This document shows, piece after piece, positions 28,763 through 38,675 of a DNA stretch of 63,426 nucleotides. Numbering within the stretch: the first letter of the stretch is position 1; the number at the start of each line of letters is the position of its first letter. A program made the position numbers and the translations under genes. The stretch is from Pseudomonas sp. (lineage in GTDB: Bacteria; Pseudomonadota; Gammaproteobacteria; Pseudomonadales; Pseudomonadaceae), in assembly GCA_030656145.1 (NCBI GenBank), contig JAUSOF010000050.1, positions 1-63,426 on the forward strand, written 5' to 3'. Below the pieces are notes generated by a model, which saw only the letters and a program-made list of their open reading frames with translations, was not told where the DNA came from and did not search any database.

Positions 28763-29470
28763 CTACAACTGCACCTCAAGCCGGTGCGTCAGGCGCACTT
28801 CCTGCGGGGTGATCTGCGCGCCATAGGCCAACACCTCGACACCGGCGCTCACCGCCTCGCGCAAAGCCGCGGCATAGGCCGGGTCGATCTCCTCGGCCGG
28901 GCGCACCGCGTCGATCTCTGTAAGGTTGACGCAGTACAGTTGCACGGCACGAATCCCCTCGCGCGCCAGCGTTGCCAGTTCGCGCAGGTGTTTGGCACCG
29001 CGCTCAGTGCGTGCATCGGGAAACGCCGCGACCCGGCTGTCGGCAAAGCCCAGGGTCACGCTCTTGACCTCGACAAAGGCCGCGCCACTCGGGTAATCCA
29101 GACGAAAATCGATGCGGCTGCGCTCCTGGCCATAGGCCACTTCACGCTGCAAGGCGCTGAAGCCGGTCAGCTCACTGATCAACCCGGCACGCAGCGCCTC
29201 TTCGACCAGGCCGTTGGCGCGTCCGGTGTTGATCACCGCCAGGCGGCCCTGTGGGGTTTCGCCGATTTCCCAGGTACCCGGCAACTTGCGCTTGGGATCA
29301 TTGGTGCGACTGAACCAGACCCGCGCGCCCTCACTCATGCAATTGAGCATCGAGCCGGTGTTGGGGCAATGAATGGTCAGCAGTTCGCCGCTGGCGGTTT
29401 CGATATCGGCGAGAAACCGTTTATAGCGGCGCAGCAGGCGACCCTGCTCCAGCGCGGGCTCATAGCGCAT
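28763..29470 (-). CDS. sfsA: SfsA family DNA/RNA nuclease
   Basis: A 235-residue protein with the full SfsA family pattern: N-terminal OB-like region ([11 protein letters not shown]) and C-terminal PD-(D/E)XK nuclease-like core ([20 protein letters not shown]). It was first named for sugar fermentation stimulation in E. coli; the molecular role in Pseudomonas is unproven. Its start overlaps the aminotransferase stop by 11 bp, so translation is probably coupled. Confidence 0.95.
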   Translation of the reverse strand: MRYEPALEQGRLLRRYKRFLADIETASGELLTIHCPNTGSMLNCMSEGARVWFSRTNDPKRKLPGTWEIGETPQGRLAVINTGRANGLVEEALRAGLISELTGFSALQREVAYGQERSRIDFRLDYPSGAAFVEVKSVTLGFADSRVAAFPDARTERGAKHLRELATLAREGIRAVQLYCVNLTEIDAVRPAEEIDPAYAAALREAVSAGVEVLAYGAQITPQEVRLTHRLEVQL

Positions 29471-30641
29471 CGGGGCGCCAGCTTTTCAGGCCACGGGCAA
29501 TCCGCTCGACAGCCTGCTGCAGGCGCGGCAGATCCTGGGTGTAGGCGAAACGCACATGCTGGCTGGCCAGGTAACGACCGAAATCCAGGCCCGGGGTGAA
29601 GGCCACATGCTCGGTCTCCAGAAAGTGCTGGCAGAAGGCGAACGCATCGCCGCCAAAGGCGCTGATGTCGGCATATAAATAAAAGGCGCCTTCGGGCTCC
29701 ACGGCAATCTTGAAGCCCAGCTCGCGCAACGCCGGCAGCAGGAAATCACGACGGCGAGCAAACTCATGCCGGCGCTGCTCGAGAATCTCCAGGGTCGGCG
29801 CCTCGAAACAGGCCAGCGCGGCATGCTGGGCCATGCTCGGCGCGCTGATATAGAGGTTCTGCGCCAGCTTTTCCAGATCTGCCACCGCCGCCGGCGGTGC
29901 CACCAGCCAGCCGAGCCGCCAGCCGGTCATGCCGAAATACTTGGAGAAACTGTTGAGCACGAAGGCATCGTCATCCACTTCCAGCACGCTGCTGGCATCC
30001 ACGCCGTAGGTCAGGCCGTGATAGATCTCGTCGACCACCAGATGGCCGCCGCGCTCTTTCAAGGCGTGGGACAACCCGCCCAGTTCCTCACGAGATAACA
30101 GCGTGCCGGTCGGGTTGGCCGGCGAGGCGACCAGCGCGCCGACGCTGTCCTGGTCCCAATAGCGTGCGACCAGATCCGCCGTCAGTTGATAACGCACCTC
30201 CGGCCCCACCGGCACCAGCTGTGCGGCGCCTTCGACCAGGCGCAGGAAATGCCGGTTGCACGGATAGCCCGGATCGGCGAGCAGCCAGTGCTTGCCGGGG
30301 TCAACCAATAAACTGGTGGCCAATAACAGCGCACCGGAACCCCCTGGGGTTATTAAAATCCGCTCAGGGTCTATGCTCAGTCCATAGCGCTGGGCGTAGA
30401 AGCCGGCAATCGCTTCACGCAGGGCCGGTATCCCACGCGCCGCGGTGTAACGGGTGTGCCCAGCCGCCAAGGCGGCCTGGCCGGCAGCGACGATGGGGGC
30501 GGCAGTGGTGAAGTCCGGCTCACCGATCTCCAAATGAATGACGTCGTGGCCGGCGGCCTGCAACTGGTTGGCGCGGGCCAGCAAGGCCATCACGTGAAAG
30601 GGTTCGATAGCGCGGCTGCGCGCACTGTAGGACGGGGCCAT
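29460..30641 (-). CDS. PLP-dependent aminotransferase (class I/II)
   Basis: A 393-residue fold-type I aminotransferase. The PLP-binding Lys is in [16 protein letters not shown], with upstream Asp ([12 protein letters not shown]) and Asn (SPANPTGT) contacts. Its closest functional group is aspartate/aromatic-type aminotransferases; the substrate is not evident. Start ATG 30641 ([15 protein letters not shown]) is chosen over the frame opening at 30683. The order aminotransferase-dksA-gluQ matches P. aeruginosa PA4722-PA4724. Confidence 0.92.
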   Translation of the reverse strand: MAPSYSARSRAIEPFHVMALLARANQLQAAGHDVIHLEIGEPDFTTAAPIVAAGQAALAAGHTRYTAARGIPALREAIAGFYAQRYGLSIDPERILITPGGSGALLLATSLLVDPGKHWLLADPGYPCNRHFLRLVEGAAQLVPVGPEVRYQLTADLVARYWDQDSVGALVASPANPTGTLLSREELGGLSHALKERGGHLVVDEIYHGLTYGVDASSVLEVDDDAFVLNSFSKYFGMTGWRLGWLVAPPAAVADLEKLAQNLYISAPSMAQHAALACFEAPTLEILEQRRHEFARRRDFLLPALRELGFKIAVEPEGAFYLYADISAFGGDAFAFCQHFLETEHVAFTPGLDFGRYLASQHVRFAYTQDLPRLQQAVERIARGLKSWRPDAL

Positions 30642-30837
30642 GAACCTGCCTTGGATAGAGGTTGAGGCGCGGATTCTACCCAAGCCTTAAGCGAAACGGC
30701 AGCAACCATGACAACCGGGAGTGGCGCGGCTTCGGTTGTTCTGGTAAGTTCGCCCGCTTGCAGCCGCAGGGCCGGGATTTTCCCGGCATGGACAGCATCC
30801 TGCGCAGTGGACTAGATAGAGTGAGGGGCGGTCATCC

Positions 30838-31281
30838 ATGCCTACAAAAGCGAAAGCAAAAAGCAGCCAACTGATTCGTGGCTTCGAACCCTATAAAGAA
30901 ACCAAGGGCGAAGAATACATGGGTGAGCCGATGCGCGCCCACTTCACCGGCATCCTCAACAAGTGGAAGCTGGAGTTGATGCAGGAGGTCGATCGGACCG
31001 TGCATCACATGCAGGACGACGCAGCCAACTTCCCGGACCCGGCGGATCGCGCCAGCCAGGAAGAAGAGTTCAGCCTGGAACTGCGTGCTCGTGATCGTGA
31101 GCGCAAGTTGATCAAGAAGATCGACGAAACGCTGCAACTGATCGACGACAACGATTATGGCTGGTGCGACTCCTGTGGCGTCGAGATCGGCATCCGCCGA
31201 CTGGAAGCCCGCCCCACCGCCACCTTGTGCATCGATTGCAAGACCCTGGCGGAAATCAAGGAAAAACAGATCGGTTCCTGA
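30838..31281 (+). CDS. dksA: RNA polymerase-binding transcription factor DksA
   Basis: A 147-residue protein that enters the secondary channel of RNA polymerase and works with ppGpp, for example on rRNA promoters such as those at the window's left end. The coiled-coil with acidic tip (DRASQEEEFSLEL) and the C4 zinc finger (CDSC...CIDC, about 112-138) are intact. Length is typical of the main DksA. GAGGGGCGGTC precedes the ATG. Confidence 0.97.
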   Translation: MPTKAKAKSSQLIRGFEPYKETKGEEYMGEPMRAHFTGILNKWKLELMQEVDRTVHHMQDDAANFPDPADRASQEEEFSLELRARDRERKLIKKIDETLQLIDDNDYGWCDSCGVEIGIRRLEARPTATLCIDCKTLAEIKEKQIGS

Positions 31282-31288
31282 TCTGACC

Positions 31289-31312
31289 CACGGGGCGCTT
31301 CGGCGCCCCGTG
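31289..31312 (+). terminator. dksA terminator
   Basis: CACGGGGCGC-TTCG-GCGCCCCGTG hairpin with a stable UUCG-type loop, followed by TTGTTTCT, 8 bp after the dksA stop. Confidence 0.85.
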
Positions 31313-31410
31313 TTGTTTCTGCCGCTGCGCGATCCTGGTCGTCCCCTGTGGCAGCCCGCGCGGACTGCGATTGTTCTCATGCTCGCGCACAAGCCTCTAT
31401 ATTCCTCCGT

Positions 31411-32298
31411 ATGAACGTTCCCGCTTATATCGGTCGTTTCGCCCCCACCCCCAGTGGTTACCTGCACTTCGGCTCATTGGTCGCGGCGCTGGCATCCTAT
31501 CTCGACGCGCGCTCGGTCGGCGGGCACTGGCTGCTGCGCATGGAAGACCTCGACCCGCCGCGTGAAGTCGCCGGTGCCCAGGACGCCATCCTCAGCACCC
31601 TGGAAAGTTACGGCCTTGAATGGGACGGCGAACTGCTGCGTCAGAGCGACCGCCATGCCGAGTACGCCGCCCTGGTCGAGCGTTTGCTGCAGCAGGGGCT
31701 GGCCTATGCCTGCACCTGCTCGCGCAAGCAACTGGAGGGCTCCCACGGCATCTACCCCGGCACCTGTCGCGATGCCGGGCATCCCACTCGGGACGCCGCG
31801 ATCCGCCTGCGCGTGCCTGACGCAAGCTACGGCTTTATCGACCGCGTACAGGGCGACTACCGCCAGCACCTGGGCCGCGAAGTCGGCGACTTCGTCATTC
31901 GCCGCCGCGACGGCTTCTATGCCTACCAATTGGCGGTGGTGCTCGACGATGCCTGGCAAGGCATCACCGACGTGGTGCGCGGCGCCGACCTACTCGACTC
32001 AACCCCGCGCCAGCTGTACTTGCAGGAACTGCTCGGCCTGGCGCATCCACGCTATCTGCACGTGCCACTGATCATCCAGCCGGATGGCCACAAACTGGGC
32101 AAGAGTTACCGCTCGCCAGCGCTGCCAAGCGACCAGGCCGCCCCGCTGCTGGTTCGCGCGCTACGCGCCCTGGGTCAAGCGCTGCCCGGCGAACTGGAGC
32201 AGGCCCGCCCGCCCGAACTGCTGGCCTGGGCAGTCAGCCACTGGGACGCTGGGCGCATCCCGAATAGCCGCACCCTGGCGGAGGCGCAACTGCGCTGA
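31411..32298 (+). CDS. gluQ: glutamyl-Q tRNA(Asp) synthetase
   Basis: A 295-residue truncated GluRS paralogue that attaches glutamate to queuosine at position 34 of tRNA(Asp). The HIGH-like motif (PTPSGYLHFGS), the Cys-rich zinc site (CTCSRKQLE...GTCRD) and the KLGKS loop are present; the anticodon-binding domain of full GluRS is absent, as expected. Start ATG 31411 (MNVPAYIGRFAPT) fits the family. Linkage to dksA is conserved across proteobacteria. Confidence 0.95.
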   Translation: MNVPAYIGRFAPTPSGYLHFGSLVAALASYLDARSVGGHWLLRMEDLDPPREVAGAQDAILSTLESYGLEWDGELLRQSDRHAEYAALVERLLQQGLAYACTCSRKQLEGSHGIYPGTCRDAGHPTRDAAIRLRVPDASYGFIDRVQGDYRQHLGREVGDFVIRRRDGFYAYQLAVVLDDAWQGITDVVRGADLLDSTPRQLYLQELLGLAHPRYLHVPLIIQPDGHKLGKSYRSPALPSDQAAPLLVRALRALGQALPGELEQARPPELLAWAVSHWDAGRIPNSRTLAEAQLR

Positions 32299-32435
32299 TG
32301 CCGTGAGCGTGTCCGATTGGGCTAGGCGCCCGCGCCGCTCCTGAGTCCTGCTTGAGCATGACGTTGCGCGCGCCGAGACGCCGCATTTGCCTTATCCTTG
32401 CCCCCACTATTGAACTGCCCCACAGGACCGTACCG

Positions 32436-32966
32436 ATGAAAGCCCAGCTCGAAGAATTGATCGGCAAGATAAGCTCGGGCTGCATGCTCGCCGAAGACGT
32501 CGCGCGCATCGCCGACGAGGCAGCCCAGGCCTACGCCGACCCGCAAGCCTTCCTCGCGGCCAACCCGGATATCATCTACGACGACAGCTTTCCGATCCCG
32601 CTCGGTGAGTGGGTGGTGGTCGGCAGCCTGCCGGATACCGTGCTGTTCCAGGCCGACAGCTACGAGCAGTTGTTCCAGCAGATCGTCGACTCCTTCGGCC
32701 CGCAAGTCAGCTTCGTGCTCAAGCCCAAGCAGCTTGCCAAGACCGAAGCGCTCAAAGCGCTCAACCGTATCCAGGTGCAACTCGGCAGCCTGTCGCCGGA
32801 AACCGGCGGCTACGTATTGGTGAACTTGAGCGAAGCGCTGGATGATGAACTGCAAGCCGTGCTGGTCTACCGCAACGACCTCGAGCGCGTGCTGGCACTG
32901 GCGGTGGAAATCGGCATCTATGCCGCACCGGCCTATGAGGCCATGAAGGCTGCGCAGGCCGAGTAG
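32436..32966 (+). CDS. conserved hypothetical protein
   Basis: A 176-residue acidic soluble protein with no signal peptide, membrane segment or recognised motif. The frame opens at 32352, but ATG 32436 (MKAQLEELIGKIS) has a GGACCG-type ribosome site and the earlier codons read as intergenic sequence. Codon use is normal for the genome. It is the first gene of the block inserted between gluQ and cbrA. Function unknown. Confidence 0.7.
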   Translation: MKAQLEELIGKISSGCMLAEDVARIADEAAQAYADPQAFLAANPDIIYDDSFPIPLGEWVVVGSLPDTVLFQADSYEQLFQQIVDSFGPQVSFVLKPKQLAKTEALKALNRIQVQLGSLSPETGGYVLVNLSEALDDELQAVLVYRNDLERVLALAVEIGIYAAPAYEAMKAAQAE

Positions 32967-33377
32967 GCGGCGCCGCGAAACAGGCCTCGGGAACGCCAGC
33001 CCCTGGGCCTGAGCCAATGGCTGTCCAAACACCCCGCTCGACCACCTCACACCACGGTGAAGAGATGTCCGGCGCTTGAGCCGCAGGGTGCACCACTTCA
33101 GGCGATAGCCGTGCTGTACGACGCGGCAGTGAAACGATCGAGCGCGTCCACAGCAGCCGGGGGCTTTGTCCACATTCTCCCGCCTATAAACGCCATTACC
33201 GTAATAGCTCGGCGATTCCTTATGGCCAACACGCTCACCGAGTGTCGAGCTTGCTCGAACACGCCGAAGGTCGCCCTGCCTGTTCGCTTGAGGATCGCAT
33301 CTTGAACAACAAAATCATCTCCACCTGCGCCATCACGCCTGAACTACCCGCCCTTTTTCAAGAATAAGCAGGCCCCT
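32967..33377. other. intergenic region without recognised content
   Basis: About 410 bp. Short frames exist on both strands but none has a ribosome site or family match. No repeat or clear promoter was recognised. Confidence 0.4.
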
Positions 33378-34145
33378 ATGAAGCGCATTCTGATTTTCAC
33401 AGCAGGCGTCCTCGTCGCTGCCGCGGGCCTGTTATATGGCCTGCAGAACGACTTTTTCTCGACGAACGTGCAGGCCATCACCCAGGCTGCCGCGGCTGGC
33501 GAACCCGCACGGGGTGCGCCAGCAACCGCCGCGCCCACTGCGCCGGAACCGCTTGCCCCGCCGACTGCAGTGGCGCTGAAGGCGACGCCAAGCGATACGC
33601 CACCAGCCGAGACCGCGGCCGAAAACCTCAGCCCACCAGAACCAACCGCGCCCGAGCCAATCGCCACCGAGGCCCACACCATTGCGCCGACGCAGGCCGA
33701 ACTCTTGCCGATGCACCCCGGCGCGCTGCTGATTCCCGTGACCGGCATTACCGCAGCGCAGCTGCAGGACACCTTCAACGACACGCGCGGCAGCGAGCGG
33801 CACCACGAGGCGCTCGACATCATGGCGCCAGTGAAGACGCCAGTGGTGGCGGTCGACGACGGCAAGGTGATGAAACTGTTCACTAGCGTGCCAGGCGGGC
33901 TTACCGTCTACCAGTACGACCCGAGCGCAAGCTTCGCCTACTATTACGCGCACCTGGACAGCTATGCCGCCGACCTGGTGGAAGGTCAGACGCTCAAGCG
34001 CGGCGACCTGATCGGCTACGTCGGCGCCACCGGCAACGCCAACGCGCTGGCGCCGCACCTGCATTTCGCAATTTTTGCACTCGGCCCCGAGAAGCAATGG
34101 TGGAAGGGCACCGCGATCAACCCCTACCCCTTGTTCCAACGCTGA
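33378..34145 (+). CDS. M23 family peptidoglycan metallopeptidase
   Basis: A 255-residue protein anchored or secreted by an N-terminal hydrophobic segment (about 5-22). An Ala/Pro-rich linker (about 35-110) leads to a LytM/M23 domain with zinc motifs H-x3-D (HHEALDIMAP, about residue 138) and H-x-H (PHLHFAIF, about 232), so it should be catalytically competent. It would cut peptide cross-links in the periplasm. No division or septation partner is adjacent. Confidence 0.9.
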   Translation: MKRILIFTAGVLVAAAGLLYGLQNDFFSTNVQAITQAAAAGEPARGAPATAAPTAPEPLAPPTAVALKATPSDTPPAETAAENLSPPEPTAPEPIATEAHTIAPTQAELLPMHPGALLIPVTGITAAQLQDTFNDTRGSERHHEALDIMAPVKTPVVAVDDGKVMKLFTSVPGGLTVYQYDPSASFAYYYAHLDSYAADLVEGQTLKRGDLIGYVGATGNANALAPHLHFAIFALGPEKQWWKGTAINPYPLFQR

Positions 34146-34164
34146 GTCCGACGCCGCGCGCCCA

Positions 34165-35679
34165 TCAGGTTGCCACGACGGCTTCCTCGGCGATCTCCAC
34201 CCGGTTGCGGCCCAGCTGTTTAGCTTGGTAAAGAGCCAGGTCGGCCTGATTAATCATGCTCTCCGGGGTGTACTGGCTGGACCGGCCCGCGTGAATCAGA
34301 CCAAGGCTGACGGTGAAACATACCGACTCACCCGCATCGCCAGAGATGATCAATTCGGCAACGGCCTGGCGCAAGCGCTCGGCAAGCAGCAGGCTCTGCT
34401 CCAGGGTAATTTCTGGCAGAACCAGCGCGAACTCCTCACCACCATAGCGGGCGGCGATATCGCCCGGCCGCTGACTGAAGCTGCGCAGCAGGACGGCCAG
34501 CTGGCGCAGGCACTCGTCCCCAAGCGGGTGGCCGTAGCGGTCGTTGACCGCCTTGAAATGATCAATGTCGAGGAGAATCAGCGTCAGATCGTGACCATGG
34601 CGGCGGGCACGAGCATGTTCGGCGGCGAGCATGACGTCGAAGTGGCGGCGGTTACTCAGGCCAGTCAGACCGTCTTGCTGAGACAATTGCAGCAGCTCGT
34701 GGTTGACCTTCTGGAGCTGGCGGGTCATATCGCTGTACTGGCTTACGCTCCAGCAAATAGTGTCCAGCTCATGGAACAGGGTGCGCTGTGGCAGCTGCAC
34801 TGGTTGCCCGGCATTGAGCTGTTCCAGCGCCCGAGTACAGTGCAGGATCGGCCGCAGCAGGAGGCGCTGAAAGGCGTACAGCATGCCGAGGGTCATAGCG
34901 CCAAGTAGCCCCATGGTGACCAGACCATAGCGCCGGATCTGATCCGCTTTCCTCTCGACAGCCTTGGCGATTTGCTGGGTCTTCAGCGCCGTATCGCTAT
35001 TGAAGCTGGCAGCCAGCTGCCTCTGCTGATCCAGGGCCTGCTGGTAGGTCTGGCTGATCTCGACCTCCAGGGCCTGCAGCTGTGCGAAGCGGTTCTGCAG
35101 CTCGCCGAGGACATGCGCAGAGTCTGCGGGTAGACGGGCCTGTAACTCGCTCGCCTCCCGCCCCAGAGCCTGCCAGTTCGTGCCAATCAGGCCGAGTCGG
35201 GTGCAGGAGGCGGCAAAGCGCAAAGCAGCGCCGGGGATAGCTTCGTCGCGCGACAGGGCGCCAGCCAGGGCCTGCAACCCGGAAAGGAGAACGCGTTGGC
35301 TATCACGCAACCGCGCCAAGGCCTGAATATCAAGGAAGATCCGTGAAACCTGCGCCACCTGCACGCTGCCCGGCTCGAAGGCGAAGCTGTCGAGCAGCAC
35401 TTGAGCCTGCAAACGGCTGTTGCGCGCCACCTGGCTGTCGGTGCTCCAGTAGAGCGTCTGGATGAAACCGAATAACTGCTCGGTGCGCTGAGTGTTGTAG
35501 CGCCAACGGGTCAGGTCGGGCAAATACTCGTCGCGCACCTGGTTGGTCTTATCGACGATGCCGCCGAGCAGGGGTAACGACACCCAGACGGAAAGGCTGA
35601 ATAGTAGAAGCAGGCCACCCAAAGCCAGCCGTACGAGGGCGGCCAGACGGGGGCGAAAATGCGGGGATGGCGAGATCAT
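34165..35679 (-). CDS. membrane diguanylate cyclase (GGDEF)
   Basis: A 504-residue protein with a membrane helix (about 15-38), a periplasmic sensing domain (about 40-245), a second membrane helix (about 248-270), a HAMP-like/coiled-coil segment and a GGDEF domain (about 335-500). The active site reads GGEEF, which is competent, and an RPGD inhibitory site sits five residues upstream (RxxD-N5-GGEEF). It should make c-di-GMP with product feedback. It lies 9 bp after the binding-protein gene and is probably co-transcribed with it, which suggests signal delivery from that protein to the periplasmic domain. Confidence 0.92.
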   Translation of the reverse strand: MISPSPHFRPRLAALVRLALGGLLLLFSLSVWVSLPLLGGIVDKTNQVRDEYLPDLTRWRYNTQRTEQLFGFIQTLYWSTDSQVARNSRLQAQVLLDSFAFEPGSVQVAQVSRIFLDIQALARLRDSQRVLLSGLQALAGALSRDEAIPGAALRFAASCTRLGLIGTNWQALGREASELQARLPADSAHVLGELQNRFAQLQALEVEISQTYQQALDQQRQLAASFNSDTALKTQQIAKAVERKADQIRRYGLVTMGLLGAMTLGMLYAFQRLLLRPILHCTRALEQLNAGQPVQLPQRTLFHELDTICWSVSQYSDMTRQLQKVNHELLQLSQQDGLTGLSNRRHFDVMLAAEHARARRHGHDLTLILLDIDHFKAVNDRYGHPLGDECLRQLAVLLRSFSQRPGDIAARYGGEEFALVLPEITLEQSLLLAERLRQAVAELIISGDAGESVCFTVSLGLIHAGRSSQYTPESMINQADLALYQAKQLGRNRVEIAEEAVVAT

Positions 35680-35688
35680 GCGCGATGG

Positions 35689-36444
35689 TCAGTAGATGCT
35701 GAAGGGGAAGTAATTACGATTGATGCGGTCGTAGACGCCATTCAGGCGAATTTCCTCCAGCGCCTGATTGACCCGACCCTGCAAGGGGGCGTTCTTGCGC
35801 ACGGCAATGTGCGCCTTGCTGCTCAAGGTATCGCCGAGCAGGGGTCGGCCGATGAAGTCAAAGCCGGCGGCCTTCGGCTGCTGCAAGAAGTCCAGCAGGT
35901 TGATGGTGTCGGACAACACAAGGTCGGCTTGACCATCGAGCAGCAAGGCGAAGGCCTTCTCCTGATCGTCGACCAGCAGCACCGGGCTCTGGGGATAGCG
36001 CTGCCTGGCAAAGTCGGCCTGAATGGTGCCACGGATAATCGCCATGCGCAGGCCCGCCAGCGCCTCGGGCGAACTATCGGCGACGATGCCGGTTTTGCCA
36101 GCGAATACCGAGTGCGATTGGTAGTAGTAGTCACTGAAGGCGACCCGCTGCTCACGCTCGGCGGTACGCGCCATGCTGGCGACAATCATGTCCACCTGAT
36201 CTGACTCCAGGCTGGGGATCAGTTGCTCCCAGACGATCGCCCGGATCTCGCAGTCGACCTGCATCTGCTGACACAGAGCCTGAGCGATCTCGACGTCGAA
36301 GCCTGCCAGGTTGCCGCTGTCATCGTGGAAGCTGAACGGAGCATAGTTGCCCTCGGTGGCGATACGCAGGGTTTCAGCATGAGCGCCCTGAGCCAGCAAG
36401 AGGCTGAGCACCAACAGGGAAGCAAGGGTCTTACCTAAGCTCAT
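35689..36444 (-). CDS. periplasmic amino-acid-type solute-binding protein
   Basis: A 251-residue SBP_bac_3 protein with a signal peptide (about 1-22, ending GAHA-E) and the typical start LRIATEGNYAPFSF...GFDVEIAQALC. No permease or ATPase gene is nearby; the only partner is the downstream diguanylate cyclase, so a sensory rather than transport role is inferred. Start ATG 36444 (MSLGKTLAS) has AGGACC upstream; the frame opens earlier at 36507 inside a palindrome. Confidence 0.88.
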   Translation of the reverse strand: MSLGKTLASLLVLSLLLAQGAHAETLRIATEGNYAPFSFHDDSGNLAGFDVEIAQALCQQMQVDCEIRAIVWEQLIPSLESDQVDMIVASMARTAEREQRVAFSDYYYQSHSVFAGKTGIVADSSPEALAGLRMAIIRGTIQADFARQRYPQSPVLLVDDQEKAFALLLDGQADLVLSDTINLLDFLQQPKAAGFDFIGRPLLGDTLSSKAHIAVRKNAPLQGRVNQALEEIRLNGVYDRINRNYFPFSIY

Positions 36445-36496
36445 CGTCGAGGTCCTGAGGTATTTTATGCTGCTTAGTGAACGCAAGTTTGGTGCC

Positions 36497-36523
36497 ACGG
36501 TAAGCATATAATTTGCTTACCGT
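36497..36523. promoter_or_regulatory. perfect 10-bp inverted repeat upstream of the binding-protein/GGDEF pair
   Basis: ACGGTAAGCA-TATAATT-TGCTTACCGT: perfect arms around an AT-only centre, 53 bp upstream of the binding-protein start. No T-tract follows, so an operator is more likely than a terminator. The cognate regulator is unknown. Confidence 0.55.
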
Positions 36524-36862
36524 GAACGGCCTGCACTAACGAGCCCATCACCGTGCAGCCTCATTCGTTTTGCCCCTGCACTGCCTGCGGCGCTGGGCGC
36601 GGCAGGTGCCCGCTCCACATTCAATACCAAAGAGCCACCATACAGCAGGCCGACAATGAAAGCATAGAGCGCAAGCGGCCGGCGTTCAGTGCTCCATAGA
36701 CTCCCCGGCCATCCGCCATTTTATGCTCAAGACCTAACAAGCCTGTCATCGACCTCCCGCAATGGTACCCCCCGAGGCGCAGCACGCGATGGGTGCGGTC
36801 GACTACTCGCTTGTCACACCCCAAATAGTTAGTTAGCCTAACAAAATATAAAAGGAGCACGC
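36524..36862. other. intergenic region upstream of marR
   Basis: About 340 bp. The minus strand near 36640-36690 encodes a short hydrophobic stretch that might be the end of a lost membrane-protein gene, but no start or family is clear. The right end holds the MarR gene's promoter region. Confidence 0.35.
36832..36842. promoter_or_regulatory. possible MarR operator
   Basis: GTTAG-C-CTAAC, a small perfect palindrome preceded by AGTTAGTTAG, lies 21 bp before the marR-family start, where autoregulatory sites of this family usually sit. Confidence 0.45.
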
Positions 36863-37288
36863 ATGCCTATCACCGACAGCCTTAAACGCCTGCAATGGCA
36901 CATGTGGCACCACTGGCGGCAGTACGCCCAGCACAGCGGCAGCATGGAGCTGAGCAACAGCGAGCTGGATTACCTGTATGCCCTGATGTCCGCCGAAAAC
37001 GGTCTGCGCCTGACCGAACTGGCCGAGCGCATGAGCGTCAGCAAGGCCAGTGCCAGTGCCATGGCCAGCAAGCTGGAAGCACGCGGCTACCTGCAGCGCC
37101 TGCCCTGCAGTGAAGACGGGCGTGCCATGCGCCTACTGGCCACGGCCAAATCCAACGCGCTGGAACAGGAAGAGCGCGATGTGTATGTACAAACCGCCGC
37201 CAGCCTTGAACAGAACCTCAGCCGTGAAGAAATGCAGCAGCTGAGCCATTTACTGGCCAAAGCCTGCCAGACCCTAGAAATCGGCTGA
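36863..37288 (+). CDS. MarR family transcriptional regulator
   Basis: A 141-residue winged-helix regulator. Recognition region LRLTELAERMSVSKASASAMASKLEARG (about 50-77; given in outline) and the wing (CSEDGRAMRLLATAKS) are typical. AAAGGAGC lies 7 bp before the ATG. It is followed at 32 bp by a MATE efflux gene in the same direction, a standard regulator-pump pair, so it probably represses that pump and itself. Confidence 0.92.
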   Translation: MPITDSLKRLQWHMWHHWRQYAQHSGSMELSNSELDYLYALMSAENGLRLTELAERMSVSKASASAMASKLEARGYLQRLPCSEDGRAMRLLATAKSNALEQEERDVYVQTAASLEQNLSREEMQQLSHLLAKACQTLEIG

Positions 37289-37320
37289 GCCAAGCGCCGT
37301 CATTCCCACGCGAACTCCTT

Positions 37321-38670
37321 ATGAACAGCCAAAGCATCACCCGCACCTTCTGGCGCTATAGCATCCCGGCCATCGCCGCCTTGATGATCAGCGGCCTGTA
37401 CATGGTCGTTGATGGCATCTTTATCGGTCACGCCATGGGCGCCACCGGCTTGTCGGCCGTCAATATGGCCTGGCCGTTATCCGGGGTGATGCTGGCCATC
37501 GGCATGATGGTCGGCATGGGCGGCGGCGCCCAATGCTCTCTAGCCCAAGGGGCTGCGCAGTGGCCGGAGGCGCGTACCTACCTGGCTCAGGCACTCTGGC
37601 TACTTGTGGTGCTGGGTATTCCCACGGGCATGCTGGTGGTACTGACCGGCCCGGCTTTTATGGCCATGCAAGGCGCCGAAGGCGACCTGGCGCAACTGGG
37701 CAACGACTACCTGCTGGTAATCGGCTGGGCAGCGCCCCTGGTATTCGGCTCCATCGCCCTGCCCCTGCTGGTGCGCAACCTCGGCGCACCGCGCCTGGCA
37801 ACCGTGGCGATGCTGGTCGGCGCCCTCACCAACGTGGCGCTCGATTACCTGTTTATCGTCGAGCTGGAGTGGGGCCTGCGCGGCGCAGCCCTGGCCACGG
37901 TGATCGGCGAAAGCTTGTCGGTGCTGATCTGCCTGGGCTTTATCTGCAGCCGGCACAACCCGCTGCAAATGCCGCTGGCGGCCTGCACGCTGAACCTGCG
38001 CAAGAGTCAGGACATCCTCACCACCGGTTTCTCCAGCATGCTGATGTACCTCTACATGAGCTTGGTGGTGGTGCTGCATAACCTGCTGTTCATGCACTAC
38101 GGCAGCCCCTTGCAGGTGGCTGCCTACGCCATCGCCGGCTACCTGATGGCCTTCTACTACATGTTTGCCGAAGGGGTGTGTGGCGGCATGCAGCCGCTGG
38201 TCAGCTACTTCTACGGCGCCCGCGAACCGGACAAAGTGCGTCGCGTGCTGCGCTTAGCTCTGCTCACGGCAGTGGGCAGCGGTGTGCTGATGACCGTGGC
38301 CCTGGTATTGCTGCCTAGGTTGTTTGCCGGAATCTTTAGCGGCAGCGACGAGGCGCTGCTGGATGCCACCGTGCTGGGCTTGCGCCTGCATCTGTTCGCC
38401 ATGTTCCTCGATGGCTTTATCATTCTGGCCGCCAGCTTCTTTCAGGCCATGGGCCGGGCGCGCAATGCCACATTGGTCACTGTGGGCAATATGCTGATCC
38501 AACTACCATTTCTCGCCGTACTGCCGCTGCTGTGGGGGCTCAACGGTGTGTGGCTGGCCTTGCCATTGTCCAATGTATGCCTGAGCCTGGTGGTGATCTG
38601 GATGCTGCGACGTCAGCTGCAGCAATTGAAAAAAATCGAGAGCAGACCATTCAATCCAACCCAGAACTAG
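37321..38670 (+). CDS. MATE family efflux transporter
   Basis: A 449-residue inner-membrane antiporter with 12 predicted helices in two homologous halves (MVVDGIFIGHAMGATGLSAVN in the first, MYLYMSLVVVLHNLLFMHYGS in the second; shown in outline). Na+/H+-driven export of cationic drugs is the family function. The ligand is unknown; control by the adjacent MarR regulator is inferred. Confidence 0.93.
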   Translation: MNSQSITRTFWRYSIPAIAALMISGLYMVVDGIFIGHAMGATGLSAVNMAWPLSGVMLAIGMMVGMGGGAQCSLAQGAAQWPEARTYLAQALWLLVVLGIPTGMLVVLTGPAFMAMQGAEGDLAQLGNDYLLVIGWAAPLVFGSIALPLLVRNLGAPRLATVAMLVGALTNVALDYLFIVELEWGLRGAALATVIGESLSVLICLGFICSRHNPLQMPLAACTLNLRKSQDILTTGFSSMLMYLYMSLVVVLHNLLFMHYGSPLQVAAYAIAGYLMAFYYMFAEGVCGGMQPLVSYFYGAREPDKVRRVLRLALLTAVGSGVLMTVALVLLPRLFAGIFSGSDEALLDATVLGLRLHLFAMFLDGFIILAASFFQAMGRARNATLVTVGNMLIQLPFLAVLPLLWGLNGVWLALPLSNVCLSLVVIWMLRRQLQQLKKIESRPFNPTQN

Positions 38671-38675
38671 CCGCT

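Noticed and set aside
33057..33305. An 82-codon plus-strand frame before the M23 peptidase gene
   Set aside because: Weak start, no family, and composition typical of intergenic sequence.
36621..36860. A 79-codon minus-strand ORF upstream of marR
   Set aside because: It begins inside the marR promoter region and has no family; a different frame nearby shows a hydrophobic stretch that might be a remnant, but too little remains to call.
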